NCBI RefSeq assembly: GCF_001635455.1
Contig: NZ_LWEH01000013.1
Span: 248,001-312,000, forward strand
Reading direction: 5' to 3'
From: Vibrio sp. HI00D65
Lineage (GTDB): Bacteria > Pseudomonadota > Gammaproteobacteria > Enterobacterales > Vibrionaceae
DNA length: 64,000 nucleotides
Part shown: positions 37,529 to 47,105 of the stretch, in pieces
Position numbering within the stretch: the stretch's first letter is position 1
How the letters are laid out: each line of letters opens with the position of its first letter
Position numbers and translations under genes: made by a program
Notes under the pieces: generated by a model
Database searches by the model: none
What the model saw: the letters and a program-made list of their open reading frames with translations, nothing else
What the model was told of the DNA's origin: nothing

Positions 37529-38128
37529 CTATGTGGTTTGTGTCACTACATGCTGCTGCATATATTGGATGATTTGTGCTGTGAGGCCCCATATAAGGTG
37601 CTCTTCGAAGGGCATCGCGAAAACACGATGTTTGATTTTCTTGAAGTTGAAAATGTGGCTGTGCAATTTTGTTTGGTCTAAAACATAGGTGGCCGGAACC
37701 TCAAAAATGGAAGCGACTTCGTTCTGATCAATGATGGGTTTATAGTCGGGCTCGACTAATGCGACAATCGGCGTAACAGAAAATTTACTAATAGTACTCA
37801 AGGTAGGTAATTGCCCAACAACTTTAACCTGATCCGATCGAATTCCCACCTCTTCATGAAGCTCTCTAAGTGCAGTAAATTGCATAGATGGGTCGGAGAG
37901 CTCATGTTTCCCTCCTGGAAAGCTCACTTGTCCTGGGTGATGTTTTAAATGGGCTGCTCTTTTAGTAAAAATGACGTGTAAACCACCTTCCCTTTCTACT
38001 AAACCAACTACCACTGCCGCTTTTCGCAATTCCTCACTACTGATACGAGAAACGCGATCAAAGGACTCCGGGTGATAGCCAACAGGTGGGTTTAGTTGAA
38101 ACTGTTGTAGGAAGTTATTTCGGTTCAT
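37529..38128 (-). CDS. nudL: NUDIX CoA pyrophosphatase (NudL/YeaB)
   Basis: 199 residues. The Nudix box is visible as GGKHELSDPSMQFTALRELHEEVGI, with preceding LKHHPGQVSFPGG typical of the NudL/CoAse group that hydrolyses CoA or related nucleotides. In E. coli nudL lies between pabB and sdaA; here sdaC, the H-NOX pair and pabB lie around it, so the ancestral neighbourhood is partly kept. Start ATG 38128. Confidence 0.88.
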   Translation of the reverse strand: MNRNNFLQQFQLNPPVGYHPESFDRVSRISSEELRKAAVVVGLVEREGGLHVIFTKRAAHLKHHPGQVSFPGGKHELSDPSMQFTALRELHEEVGIRSDQVKVVGQLPTLSTISKFSVTPIVALVEPDYKPIIDQNEVASIFEVPATYVLDQTKLHSHIFNFKKIKHRVFAMPFEEHLIWGLTAQIIQYMQQHVVTQTT

Positions 38129-38395
38129 AGCTTGCCAATATATTGATTAATATTGCCTTAAGTATAGACTCAACCTTTCGCGTAATACCAATCTAACAGG
38201 TACGTACGATATAGGTTATCGGTGAGCTAGAACGCTCAATATTGTTGATTTTTGCTATATTTGAAGTGAGCATCTAGATGAGTATCCGTTATCAATGTCA
38301 TAAAATAAGCTGAAAATCCCTACTTTTTTGATTAAGAATTTGATAGCAAAGACTTAGTAGACCACTCTAAAAAGAAACAAAAGATAAGGTATGAG

Positions 38396-38938
38396 ATGAA
38401 AGGAATCATATTCACCGAATTTTTGGATCTTGTTGAAGATAAATTTGGACTAGGGCTGTTGGAAGAAGTGCTAGAGATGTCTGAAGACGAAGGTATTTAC
38501 ACCTCTGTTGGCAGTTATGATCACAAGGCCCTGGTTAAGCTTATTATTAACTTGAGCAAAAAAACGGACATTGATGCCGCTACTTTACAGCGCGTGTTCG
38601 GGCAATCCGTGTTTAAGAACTTACTAGCTTCGCTACCTGACAAAGCAAGTCTCACACACAGCAATACTACCTTTCAATTTATCCAGCACGTTGAGCGATA
38701 CATTCACGTTGAAGTAAAAAAGCTTTACTCAGATGCTGAGCCACCTGAGTTTAGTTTTATCACTACGACGGAAGCTGAACTAGTTTTCGATTATAAAAGC
38801 GCACGATGCATGTCGCATGTCTGTTTAGGGTTAATTGAAGGATGTGCTGAACATCATGGAGAATCGATTACGGTGGAAATGACGCCTCAGAATGATGACC
38901 AAAGTGTGGTTAGGTTTAATCTCAAAGTAGAAAAATAA
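38396..38938 (+). CDS. hnoX: H-NOX (haem NO-binding) protein
   Basis: 180 residues, the normal H-NOX length. The proximal haem His is predicted at 104 (RYIHVEVKKLY) and the propionate-binding Y-x-S-x-R motif is YKSAR at 133-137. It opens MKGIIFTEFLDLVEDKFG, a common H-NOX start. The protein binds NO at its ferrous haem and inhibits its kinase partner; the family is well described in Vibrio and Shewanella. The next gene starts one base after its stop, so the two are co-translated. Confidence 0.93.
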   Translation: MKGIIFTEFLDLVEDKFGLGLLEEVLEMSEDEGIYTSVGSYDHKALVKLIINLSKKTDIDAATLQRVFGQSVFKNLLASLPDKASLTHSNTTFQFIQHVERYIHVEVKKLYSDAEPPEFSFITTTEAELVFDYKSARCMSHVCLGLIEGCAEHHGESITVEMTPQNDDQSVVRFNLKVEK

Positions 38939-38939
38939 T

Positions 38940-40658
38940 ATGGATCCGGCCTCTGCCTTAGAGAAGAAACTAAAGCGCCAAATAGCCGCCCGCAAAGCGG
39001 CTGAAGCTCTGTTGGAGCAAAAAAGCCTTGAGCTGTTTGAAGCGAACCAACAGTTGGAGCTTGCTCTGCGCCAGTTGGAAAAACGTTCCAACGCGAATAT
39101 TCGTCGTATCGAGTTTCAAGAGCAAATCGATAATCTATTGATAGATTTCGGTCGCGCGTTTCTTCGAAGCGACTTAGATGATGTGATGCTGTCTCAACTG
39201 ACCACAAACGTGACCAACAGTTACCTGATTGAAGCTAGCCGCTTAATATTGCCATTAAAACTACTCCCACAGCTTCAAACTTACGATTATGGTGATGCAT
39301 CGGTTGGCGATTTCGACCAAGAAATCGTAGAAACCCAATGGGAAGGTGATTTACTCACAGTACCACTTGAAGTTGAGAAGGTTATCGTTGGAGCATTGGT
39401 CGTCAAGGTCAACCTATCTGAACAAGATGTCGACTTTATAGAGAGCCAACTCTTATTGGTCACAGATCTTATCTGCAGTGCCATTACTCACCAATTAGCC
39501 ATCAATCGAAATATTGAGTCTCGTAAGCGAGCAGAGGAATCTGAAAGGGCCACGCGCGATTTTGTTGCGATGATTAACCATGAGCTAAGAACCCCGCTCA
39601 ATGGTTTATTGGGAAGTGCTGAATTAATCAGTGATACCGAGCTCAATAGTTCCCAACGAGAAATCGTAAATAATCTAAGCCAATCAGGTGAGTTTTTAAG
39701 AAATATCATTAATGACTTATTGGACTACAGTAAAATCAATGCAGGTATGCTGGAGTTGATCCCGAAAAAGTTCTCTTTGCATAACTTAAGAAATACGATT
39801 GAGAGCATCTTTACCAATCGAGCGATTGAGAAACAGCTCGACTTCAATATTAGCGTGGCTTCCGACGTCCCGTCACACTTTAAAGGCGATTTAGAGCGTA
39901 TCACTCAGTTATTTGTAAATCTTATTGGTAATGCGATTAAGTTTACCGAGGAAGGGCATGTAAACGTTGATATCGAATGGCGTGACCAGCACTTCGTTTT
40001 CTCTGTAGAAGATACTGGAGTCGGTATTGCTGAGTCTGCTTATAAAACGCTGTTTGAACCCTTTACCCAAGCGGATAACTCAAGTAGCCGTAATTATGAA
40101 GGTACTGGGCTAGGTTTAGCGATTTGCCGTAAGCTCGTCGGCCTGATGGATGGTGATATAGGTGTAACCAGCATTGTTGGTGCAGGGACGATATTTACCA
40201 TTTCAGTTCCCCTCCAAGTTATCGATGTTCCTGATGGTAGCGATACGATTTCCAAAGGGGTTGAATCTGAAGTTGAACTTTCATTGCTGAAAGTGTTGGT
40301 GGTTGATGATATTAAGATGAACCAGATCATCATTCAGCAGATGCTACGAAAACATAAGATAGAGCCAGCGATTGCAAGCAACGGTGTTGAAGGAGTAGAG
40401 CTCGCGTTAGACACAGAATATGACATAGTGTTTATGGATTGCCGGATGCCACTCATGGATGGCTTTGAAGCAACGGAGACACTCAGAGAGAAAGGTTATT
40501 CTAAGTCTATTGTCGCGCTTACGGCAGGGACTACGTTGGAAGAACGTGAGCGTTGTATTCAATGTGGGATGAACGACATCCTCAGTAAGCCTTATACGGC
40601 TAATGACTTAAAAGAAATGCTTAAGAAGTGGGGGGGGGGGCCTATCACTACGTCATAG
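38940..40658 (+). CDS. hnoK: H-NOX-associated hybrid histidine kinase (HnoK)
   Basis: 572 residues, cytoplasmic. A coiled-coil N-terminus (1-65), a GAF-like region (about 70-190), HisKA with His 214 (AMINHELRTPLNG), HATPase with N-box NLIGNAIKF, EDTGVGI and GTGLGLAI, and a C-terminal receiver with VVDD and phospho-acceptor Asp 500 (IVFMDCRMPLMDG). It phosphorylates itself in response to H-NOX state and passes the signal on. The C-terminal end carries an 11-G tract at 40630-40640 (Trp, then Gly-Gly-Gly), after which the reading frame closes within eight codons. Confidence 0.9.
   Translation: MDPASALEKKLKRQIAARKAAEALLEQKSLELFEANQQLELALRQLEKRSNANIRRIEFQEQIDNLLIDFGRAFLRSDLDDVMLSQLTTNVTNSYLIEASRLILPLKLLPQLQTYDYGDASVGDFDQEIVETQWEGDLLTVPLEVEKVIVGALVVKVNLSEQDVDFIESQLLLVTDLICSAITHQLAINRNIESRKRAEESERATRDFVAMINHELRTPLNGLLGSAELISDTELNSSQREIVNNLSQSGEFLRNIINDLLDYSKINAGMLELIPKKFSLHNLRNTIESIFTNRAIEKQLDFNISVASDVPSHFKGDLERITQLFVNLIGNAIKFTEEGHVNVDIEWRDQHFVFSVEDTGVGIAESAYKTLFEPFTQADNSSSRNYEGTGLGLAICRKLVGLMDGDIGVTSIVGAGTIFTISVPLQVIDVPDGSDTISKGVESEVELSLLKVLVVDDIKMNQIIIQQMLRKHKIEPAIASNGVEGVELALDTEYDIVFMDCRMPLMDGFEATETLREKGYSKSIVALTAGTTLEERERCIQCGMNDILSKPYTANDLKEMLKKWGGGPITTS
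40630..40640 (+). repeat. 11-G homopolymer near the 3' end of hnoK
   Basis: A run of 11 G inside the coding region. One extra G would extend the protein by about 60 residues to a stop near 40828; one fewer would end it after about ten more residues. Confidence 0.8.
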
Positions 40659-40700
40659 TTGATGACTGCATAACAGCTTTAGCAAAACGTTTGGAGAAAC

Positions 40701-40736
40701 AAAGCCGAAGTGATCATCGCGATGACTTCGGCTTTT
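40701..40736. terminator. Bidirectional terminator between hnoK and pabB
   Basis: Outer stem AAAGCCGAAGT / ACTTCGGCTTT with an inner self-complementary CATCGCGATG and five T; fits both converging genes. Confidence 0.85.
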
Positions 40737-40792
40737 TATACTTTTCGTTTGGGCTTAGAACTTGTACTAAGCGTTCAGTAAACTGGCGTCGC

Positions 40793-42169
40793 TTAGCACT
40801 CTTCCAGTACAGGAAGGATTCGACTTAGTTTATCCAGCGTTTCTTGGTATTCAGACGCACAATCACTATCGAATACCACACCACCGCCTGCCCAAGCATA
40901 AAGCGTGTTGTGTTCTGCCACTAAGGTTCGGATGGTAATACTGGTGTCCATTCTGCCATTTCGGCTGATGTAACCGATACTGCCACAATATGCTGAACGT
41001 CGATGTGGCTCTAGCTCCTCGATGATCTGCATCGCACGAACTTTAGGGGCGCCGGTAATAGAGCCGCCTGGGAAACAAGCTCTTAATAAGTCTGTTGCAG
41101 AATATTGGTAATCAAGGTCAGCTCTGATGGTGCTTACCAAGTGGTGCACAGCAGGGAAGCTTTCAATATCGAACAATTTAGGGACATAAACCGTTCCTGG
41201 CTTTGCCACTCGACCGATATCGTTACGAAGTAAATCTACAATCATCAGGTTTTCCGCCTGATCTTTATCTGCGCTCGCTAAGTCTTGTGCGTTAGTATCA
41301 TCAATCACTTGGTCATCAGAACGAGGGCGAGTGCCTTTGATCGGCTTAGTCTCAATCACATTGTCTTTCAGTTCTAAGAAGCGCTCAGGTGAGACACTGA
41401 TAATGGCACTGTTGGCTAGACGGATGAAGCCAGAAAACGGAGCAGAGTTATATTGCTCAAGCTTTTTGTAGGCCAACCATTCGCTGCCTTGGTATTTTGC
41501 ATTGAAGCGCTGAGCCAAGTTGATTTGATAGCAGTCACCAGACAGTAGATATTCTTGGACGCTATCAAACTTATCTGCGTAGCTCTGCTCGCTCATGTTC
41601 GATTGCCACGGTGTTATCAGGCTAAACTCTTCAACCGTAGGTTGAGTTTCTTGCTGTTGAGATAACCAATCCCAGTGTGCTTCTATGTTTTGCCCAACCA
41701 CACAAGCTGTCTTCAACTTGTGGTCAACCACAATCGCCCACTCGTAAAGACCCACCGCCATATCGGGTGCATCAATATCACGTGTTGAAGTGGTTGGAAG
41801 CGTTTCTACTCTTCGACCCAAATCGTAGCTAAAGTAGCCTAATGCACCACCGATGAACGGCAACTCAGAGTGCTCATTTGTGGCTGGTAACAATTGCTGC
41901 TGATAGTGGTTTAGCAGTTCGAAAGGATCGGAGTCTGAAACATCAAACGTCTCTTTAACACTAATGGTGGTTTTTGCACCGATTGTTTCGAAGGTGGCGA
42001 TGGGTTGAGCAACTAAAATGTCGTATCGACTATCAACGTGGCTTTCTGAAGCAGAGCGTAATAGCATTGCCCACGGCAAGTTTTCGATATGAGAAAACAG
42101 CTGTCTAGCTAAAGTTGATTGATATTCAAGCGGCTTGATTTGGATAGCGCGAAATTCGTTGTTATTCAT
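40793..42169 (-). CDS. pabB: Aminodeoxychorismate synthase component I (PabB)
   Basis: About 458 residues of the chorismate-binding (anthranilate/ADC synthase I) family. Segments such as FIGGALGYFSYDLG, GDCYQINLAQRF, ETKPIKGTRPR, LLRNDIGRVAKPGTV and FPGGSITGAPKVRAMQIIEELEP are present; the PIKGTRPR motif favours PabB over TrpE. It makes 4-amino-4-deoxychorismate for folate synthesis with glutaminase PabA, which is not nearby. The start is ATG 42169; a TTG six codons upstream is less likely. The order with nudL and sdaA recalls E. coli. Confidence 0.92.
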   Translation of the reverse strand: MNNNEFRAIQIKPLEYQSTLARQLFSHIENLPWAMLLRSASESHVDSRYDILVAQPIATFETIGAKTTISVKETFDVSDSDPFELLNHYQQQLLPATNEHSELPFIGGALGYFSYDLGRRVETLPTTSTRDIDAPDMAVGLYEWAIVVDHKLKTACVVGQNIEAHWDWLSQQQETQPTVEEFSLITPWQSNMSEQSYADKFDSVQEYLLSGDCYQINLAQRFNAKYQGSEWLAYKKLEQYNSAPFSGFIRLANSAIISVSPERFLELKDNVIETKPIKGTRPRSDDQVIDDTNAQDLASADKDQAENLMIVDLLRNDIGRVAKPGTVYVPKLFDIESFPAVHHLVSTIRADLDYQYSATDLLRACFPGGSITGAPKVRAMQIIEELEPHRRSAYCGSIGYISRNGRMDTSITIRTLVAEHNTLYAWAGGGVVFDSDCASEYQETLDKLSRILPVLEEC

Positions 42170-42422
42170 TTGTTTAATTTGTGACAAAGAGTTCGATCAC
42201 TGCATGGCTTGTGAGAGGAAGCAAGAGTATCATAAATTGAAAATAAAATGGGTTCTTGATTAGAACGGTGTAATCCAAGTGGTTTAGTTTAAAGCTATGC
42301 AAGCGATTGCTAAAGCAACTAAATACAGATCAACATTATAAAAGCTAAACCTACTGATCTCATTTAGCGTTATTCGTTAAATAGTGAACCCACATGGAAC
42401 TAGAACAATAAAGAGGCATGCA

Positions 42423-43940
42423 ATGACGGTTATTCGTAAGCAAGATGTGATCAGCAGTGTCGCTGACGCACTTCAGTATATTTCTTATTATCACCCTTTA
42501 GACTTTGTCCAAGCCCTAGAAAAAGCGTACGAGAAAGAAGAGAGCCAAGCAGCTAAAGATGCGATCGCACAAATTCTTATTAACTCACGTATGTCTGCGG
42601 AAGGTCACCGTCCTATCTGTCAGGATACAGGTATCGTTACTTGTTTCGTGAATATCGGTATGGATGTGAAGTGGGAAACGGATCTAACAGTACAACAAAT
42701 GGTTGATGAAGGCGTTCGTCAAGCTTACAACAACCCAGATAACCCACTGCGTGCCTCTGTCCTAATGGACCCTGCAGGGAAGCGTATTAATACTAAAGAC
42801 AACACACCAGCGGTTGTTCACATTAATATGGTTCCGGGCAACAAAGTTGAAATTCAAATCGCGGCGAAAGGCGGCGGTTCAGAGAACAAAACTAAGATGG
42901 TTATGCTAAACCCTTCTGATGACATTGCAGAGTGGGTAGAGAAGACGCTACCAACGATGGGCGCGGGCTGGTGCCCGCCGGGTATGCTAGGTATAGGCAT
43001 CGGCGGTACCGCTGAGAAAGCAGCGGTACTGGCGAAAGAGTCTCTGATGGAACACATCGATATCCAGGAGCTTATCGAAAAAGGTCCAGAGAACGCAGAA
43101 GAAGAGCTTCGTCTAGATATCTTCAACCGCGTAAATAAACTAGGTATTGGTGCACAAGGTCTTGGTGGTCTAACAACTGTGGTAGATGTGAAAATCAAAA
43201 CAGCACCAACACACGCCGCGTCTAAGCCAGTATGTTTGATCCCTAACTGTGCAGCAACACGTCACGTACACTTCACACTAGACGGCAGCGGTCCAGCAGA
43301 GCTAACGCCACCGAAACTAGAAGAATGGCCAGACATCACCTGGGAAGCGGGCGCCAACACACGCCGTGTTAACCTTGATGAAGTGAGTAAAGAAGATGTT
43401 CAAGAGTGGAAGACAGGTGAAACGGTTCTTCTATCAGGCAAAATCCTAACGGGCCGTGATGCTGCGCATAAGCGTATTCAAGGCATGCTAGAGGGCGGCG
43501 AAGGTCTACCTGAAGGCGTTGATTTCAAAGGTAAGTTTATCTACTACGTAGGTCCTGTTGATGCAGTAGGCGACGAAGCGGTAGGTCCTGCAGGCCCAAC
43601 AACATCGACACGTATGGATAAGTTCACTGACATGATGCTAAACGAAACGGGCATCATGGGTATGATCGGTAAAGCGGAACGTGGTCCTGCTACGGTTGAA
43701 TCAATCAAAGAGCATAAAGCGGTTTACTTGATGGCTGTAGGTGGCGCTGCTTACCTTGTAGCAAAAGCAATCAAAAAAGCTCGTGTTGTTGCGTTTGAAG
43801 ATCTTGGTATGGAAGCGATTTACGAGTTTGAAGTTGAAGACATGCCAGTAACGGTAGCGGTTGACTCAACGGGCGCAAACGCTCATCAGATAGGTCCTGA
43901 CACGTGGAAAGTGAAAATTGCCGAAGCTGAAAAAGCTTAA
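42423..43940 (+). CDS. Class I fumarate hydratase
   Basis: 505 residues, a [4Fe-4S] class I fumarase (FumA/FumB type) of the citric acid cycle. Cysteines in HRPICQDTGIVTCF, VCLIPNCAATRH and the region GWCPPGM fit the cluster sites, and VGPVDAVGDEAVGPAGPTTSTRMDKF belongs to the beta domain. ATG 42423 has GAGG 7 bases upstream; an alternative frame start lies 13 codons earlier without support. A single gene followed by a long hairpin terminator. Confidence 0.93.
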   Translation: MTVIRKQDVISSVADALQYISYYHPLDFVQALEKAYEKEESQAAKDAIAQILINSRMSAEGHRPICQDTGIVTCFVNIGMDVKWETDLTVQQMVDEGVRQAYNNPDNPLRASVLMDPAGKRINTKDNTPAVVHINMVPGNKVEIQIAAKGGGSENKTKMVMLNPSDDIAEWVEKTLPTMGAGWCPPGMLGIGIGGTAEKAAVLAKESLMEHIDIQELIEKGPENAEEELRLDIFNRVNKLGIGAQGLGGLTTVVDVKIKTAPTHAASKPVCLIPNCAATRHVHFTLDGSGPAELTPPKLEEWPDITWEAGANTRRVNLDEVSKEDVQEWKTGETVLLSGKILTGRDAAHKRIQGMLEGGEGLPEGVDFKGKFIYYVGPVDAVGDEAVGPAGPTTSTRMDKFTDMMLNETGIMGMIGKAERGPATVESIKEHKAVYLMAVGGAAYLVAKAIKKARVVAFEDLGMEAIYEFEVEDMPVTVAVDSTGANAHQIGPDTWKVKIAEAEKA

Positions 43941-44011
43941 TCAACCGAAGTCAAAAAGTCGTAATTGATGCTGACTCTAGCGTTTGAATTGCAAGTTTTG
44001 ATAGAAAGTTA

Positions 44012-44050
44012 AAGACAAAAGTGCAGCATTATCTGCACTTTTGTCTTATT
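44012..44050 (+). terminator. Long hairpin terminator of the fumarase gene
   Basis: A 15-bp perfect stem (AAGACAAAAGTGCAG / CTGCACTTTTGTCTT) with loop CATTAT. T content after the stem is modest. Confidence 0.75.
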
Positions 44051-44104
44051 ATCAATGATATAGTGACAAATACATCGTTTGATATAAGAACATAGGAGAT
44101 AGGA

Positions 44105-44290
44105 ATGCCTCGTTTTATTCATATCCTACAAATTATCTTGGCAGTGGTGATCGGTAGTTTCATTGGTTACGATTTGATCTTGCACGGAATCAGCATCTTT
44201 AACGAAAAATACGTAACCATTACATGTGTATTGTGGTTGATTGCTGAGATAGCACTGTTTGTTATCTACAAACTCATAGAAGACGATTAG
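44105..44290 (+). CDS. Small membrane protein of unknown function
   Basis: 61 residues with two hydrophobic segments (about 7-26 and 36-55) and an acidic end. AGGAGATAGGA precedes the ATG, a strong ribosome site. Unrecognised. It lies between the fumarase and ycjX genes and has its own terminator. Confidence 0.7.
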   Translation: MPRFIHILQIILAVVIGSFIGYDLILHGISIFNEKYVTITCVLWLIAEIALFVIYKLIEDD

Positions 44291-44312
44291 TCTGCTATTC
44301 ATGAAAAATTTC

Positions 44313-44347
44313 AAAGCCCCTGATTATTAATGTAATCAGGGGCTTTT
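44313..44347 (+). terminator. Intrinsic terminator after the small membrane protein gene
   Basis: 14-bp stem AAAGCCCCTGATTA / TAATCAGGGGCTTT, loop TTAATG, then T4. Confidence 0.9.
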
Positions 44348-44498
44348 ATTCATCTAGCATTAAGAATGGGTATTGCATACTCACTACTATTAGCAAACGA
44401 ATAAGCAACAGTATACAAACTATCCCAATAGGGAAAGAACATAGGCTTGCCTCTCCATCATCATAACCAGCTTGCCTAAATATCACGGAGTCGTTCAA

Positions 44499-45872
44499 AT
44501 GAAACACCTAACTCAAGAAATGAGTGACTTTATAAGCAGAGGAACGGACTCTCACATTAGAGTTGCGGTCACGGGTCTGTCTCGTGCAGGTAAAACAGCA
44601 TTCATTACCTCGTTGGTTAACCAACTTCTTCATACCTCTACACATAATAATTTACCGCTTCTTGCATCAGCGCGAGACGGAAGAATTATTGGTGCAAAGC
44701 GCATCCCACAACACAACATGATGATTCCGCGTTTCTCTTATGACGAAGCGATGGAATCATTAAATGGTCAGCCACCAGAATGGCCAGTACCGACACGCGA
44801 TGTCAGTGAAATTCGCTTGGCTATCAAATACAAGCCGGCAAAAGGCGCGAAGAAGTTACTGAGTAAAAACAGTACGCTTTATCTCGACATTGTTGACTAT
44901 CCGGGTGAATGGTTACTTGACTTGCCATTATTGGATATGGATTTTGAAACGTGGAGTCAATCTCAGTTTGCCGCATTAAAAGGTGACCGAGAAACTTACT
45001 CGCAAGAGTGGAGCGCAATGCTTGGCGACGTTGACCTGTTGGCTGAAGCTGATGAGAAGAAACTGGTTAACATTGCGGATAGTTACACTCAGTATCTCCA
45101 TACTTGTAAGAGCAATGGACTACATTGGGTGCAACCGGGGCGATCTGTATTACCTGGTGAGCTTGAAGGCGCGCCTGTGCTGCAGTTTTTCCCATGCGCA
45201 GCACCAGAAAGTAAATTCTCGAAAACAAGTAACTATGCGGTGCTGAAAGCGCGATATGAAGAGTACCAACAGAAGGTTGTTAAAGCGTTCTACAAGAATC
45301 ATTTCTCAACCTTCGACAGACAAATTGTACTGGTGGATTGTTTGCAGCCACTCAATGCAGGTTACGACTCTTTCATGGATATGCGTAGTGCACTTGAACA
45401 GTTATTGAAGAGCTTTAAATATGGCCGAAGCAATATCCTGAGACGTTTGTTTGCTCCGAAGATCGACAAGATCCTGTTTGCAGCGACTAAGGCAGACCAT
45501 GTAACACCAGATCAGCATCCAAACTTGGTGTCACTGCTGCAACAGATGGTACACCCAGCGTGGCAACAGGCGGCGTTTGAGCATATCGATATGAGCTGCA
45601 TGAGTATCGCTTCCATTCAAGCGACCAGCGCAGGTTATATCTCATCGGGATCGGACAATGTGCCAGCGCTGCAAGGTGTTACTTTGGATAACGTTCCCCA
45701 GACTATGTATCCGGGTGAGGTGCCACGGAAGCTGCCGAACAAGCAGTACTGGGAAACTAACCAGTTTGATTTCACGAGCTTTAGGCCAATGGAACAACAT
45801 TCTGATGAACCTTGCCAACACCTAAGAATTGATAAGGTTTTAGAGTATCTCATTGGCGATAAGTTAAAGTAA
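44499..45872 (+). CDS. ycjX: YcjX-family P-loop NTPase
   Basis: About 457 residues. Walker A is AVTGLSRAGKTAFIT (residues ~24-38); FAATKADHV resembles a G4-type motif. DUF463 proteins are cytoplasmic stress-associated GTP/ATP-binding proteins of unknown reaction. I chose ATG 44499, with GGAG 9 bases before it; a TTG at 44472 would add nine codons. First of a conserved ycjX-ycjF-tyrR cluster also seen in E. coli. Confidence 0.9.
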   Translation: MKHLTQEMSDFISRGTDSHIRVAVTGLSRAGKTAFITSLVNQLLHTSTHNNLPLLASARDGRIIGAKRIPQHNMMIPRFSYDEAMESLNGQPPEWPVPTRDVSEIRLAIKYKPAKGAKKLLSKNSTLYLDIVDYPGEWLLDLPLLDMDFETWSQSQFAALKGDRETYSQEWSAMLGDVDLLAEADEKKLVNIADSYTQYLHTCKSNGLHWVQPGRSVLPGELEGAPVLQFFPCAAPESKFSKTSNYAVLKARYEEYQQKVVKAFYKNHFSTFDRQIVLVDCLQPLNAGYDSFMDMRSALEQLLKSFKYGRSNILRRLFAPKIDKILFAATKADHVTPDQHPNLVSLLQQMVHPAWQQAAFEHIDMSCMSIASIQATSAGYISSGSDNVPALQGVTLDNVPQTMYPGEVPRKLPNKQYWETNQFDFTSFRPMEQHSDEPCQHLRIDKVLEYLIGDKLK

Positions 45873-45887
45873 TTGAGGCAATAAAAG

Positions 45888-46961
45888 ATGAGTGAATTAA
45901 AAACAAAGCAGGTCTTTAATGAGCCGCTGAAGACCTCTTTTGATGACAATGATAGTGCTTTGGGTAAGCATGGCGTGGGGGAAGCGACTCCAGAATTAGG
46001 TGCCCAGCAGTTGTTTACTGAACAAGAGAAATTTGTAACCGTTGCACCACAGGTTGAGAGCGAGCTAGATGGCGAAGCTGAGCAGCAACTAGAACAAATC
46101 ATCCGACCAAGTAAAAAGAGAAAGTGGTTGGGCTCTGGCTTAATGGTTGCTTTCTCAGGCTTGGTTGGCTGGCAAGCGATTGATTCTGTCATCACGGCGG
46201 TTCAATCAGCAGATTGGCTCGCACTTGGTTGGGCCAGTTTTATCGCGGCAATCGCGTCACTGGGCTTGGGTGCAATATGCAAAGAGCTGTGGAAGCTACG
46301 CTCATTGAAAGATCACTTTAGCGTACAAGAGCAGAGTGAAGAGCTACTACAAAGCCAAAGTGTCGGCAAAGGCAAAGCGTTCTGTGAAAACATCGCTAAG
46401 CAGGGCGGCATTATTGCGGAGTCTCCGGAGTTCGATAAGTGGAGAAATAGCATCAACCCTGCACACAGTGATGCTGAAGTGTTGGATATGTACGATGCAT
46501 TAGTTGTTGCCCAGCAAGACAAAGTGGCTACTCAAATCGTCACTAAATTCTCGACTGAATCAGCAGCCTTGGTTGCGGTGAGTCCATTAGCAGCGGCAGA
46601 CATGTTGCTGGTGGCTTGGCGCAATTTCACCATGATAGACGAGCTAGCTGATGTGTATGGCATTGAACTTGGATACTGGTCACGCATCAAACTTTTTAAG
46701 TTGGTGTTAATCAACATGGCAGCTGCAGGGGTAAGTGAGTTGGCGATTGATGCGACTATGGACTTAGTTTCGATGGATTTGGCTGGTAAAGTCTCAGCGA
46801 GAGCGGGGCAGGGCTTGGGTGTTGGTATCCTGACGGCTCGATTGGGTCTAAAAGCCATGACACTACTTCGCCCTATGCCTTGGCATAATGAACGCAAAGT
46901 AAAACTGGCCGACATGCGTAAAGCCGTCCTTTCTGAAATAAAGCGTATCACCCTCAAATAA
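45888..46961 (+). CDS. ycjF: YcjF-family membrane protein (TIGR01620)
   Basis: 357 residues. A polar N-terminal ~80 residues followed by two membrane segments (about 85-105 and 110-130: [39 protein letters not shown]) and a C-terminal DUF697-like domain with further hydrophobic segments ([35 protein letters not shown]). 15 bases separate it from ycjX. Function unknown; conserved pair. Confidence 0.9.
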   Translation: MSELKTKQVFNEPLKTSFDDNDSALGKHGVGEATPELGAQQLFTEQEKFVTVAPQVESELDGEAEQQLEQIIRPSKKRKWLGSGLMVAFSGLVGWQAIDSVITAVQSADWLALGWASFIAAIASLGLGAICKELWKLRSLKDHFSVQEQSEELLQSQSVGKGKAFCENIAKQGGIIAESPEFDKWRNSINPAHSDAEVLDMYDALVVAQQDKVATQIVTKFSTESAALVAVSPLAAADMLLVAWRNFTMIDELADVYGIELGYWSRIKLFKLVLINMAAAGVSELAIDATMDLVSMDLAGKVSARAGQGLGVGILTARLGLKAMTLLRPMPWHNERKVKLADMRKAVLSEIKRITLK

Positions 46962-47105
46962 AACGTACGTCGTTGAAACAAAATGTATGACATTGAGTGG
47001 TTTGCGAGCGAAGAGTAAACATATGTTTACTCTTCTTCTTGACTGAACTCAGACCTTAATTCACACTACTGTCAACTTATCCTGACACTTATAATAGGAC
47101 TATTT

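Noticed and set aside
40628..40828. 66-residue ORF starting in the hnoK 3' end
   Set aside because: Only a frame extension past the G tract and through the terminator; considered under the poly-G finding instead.
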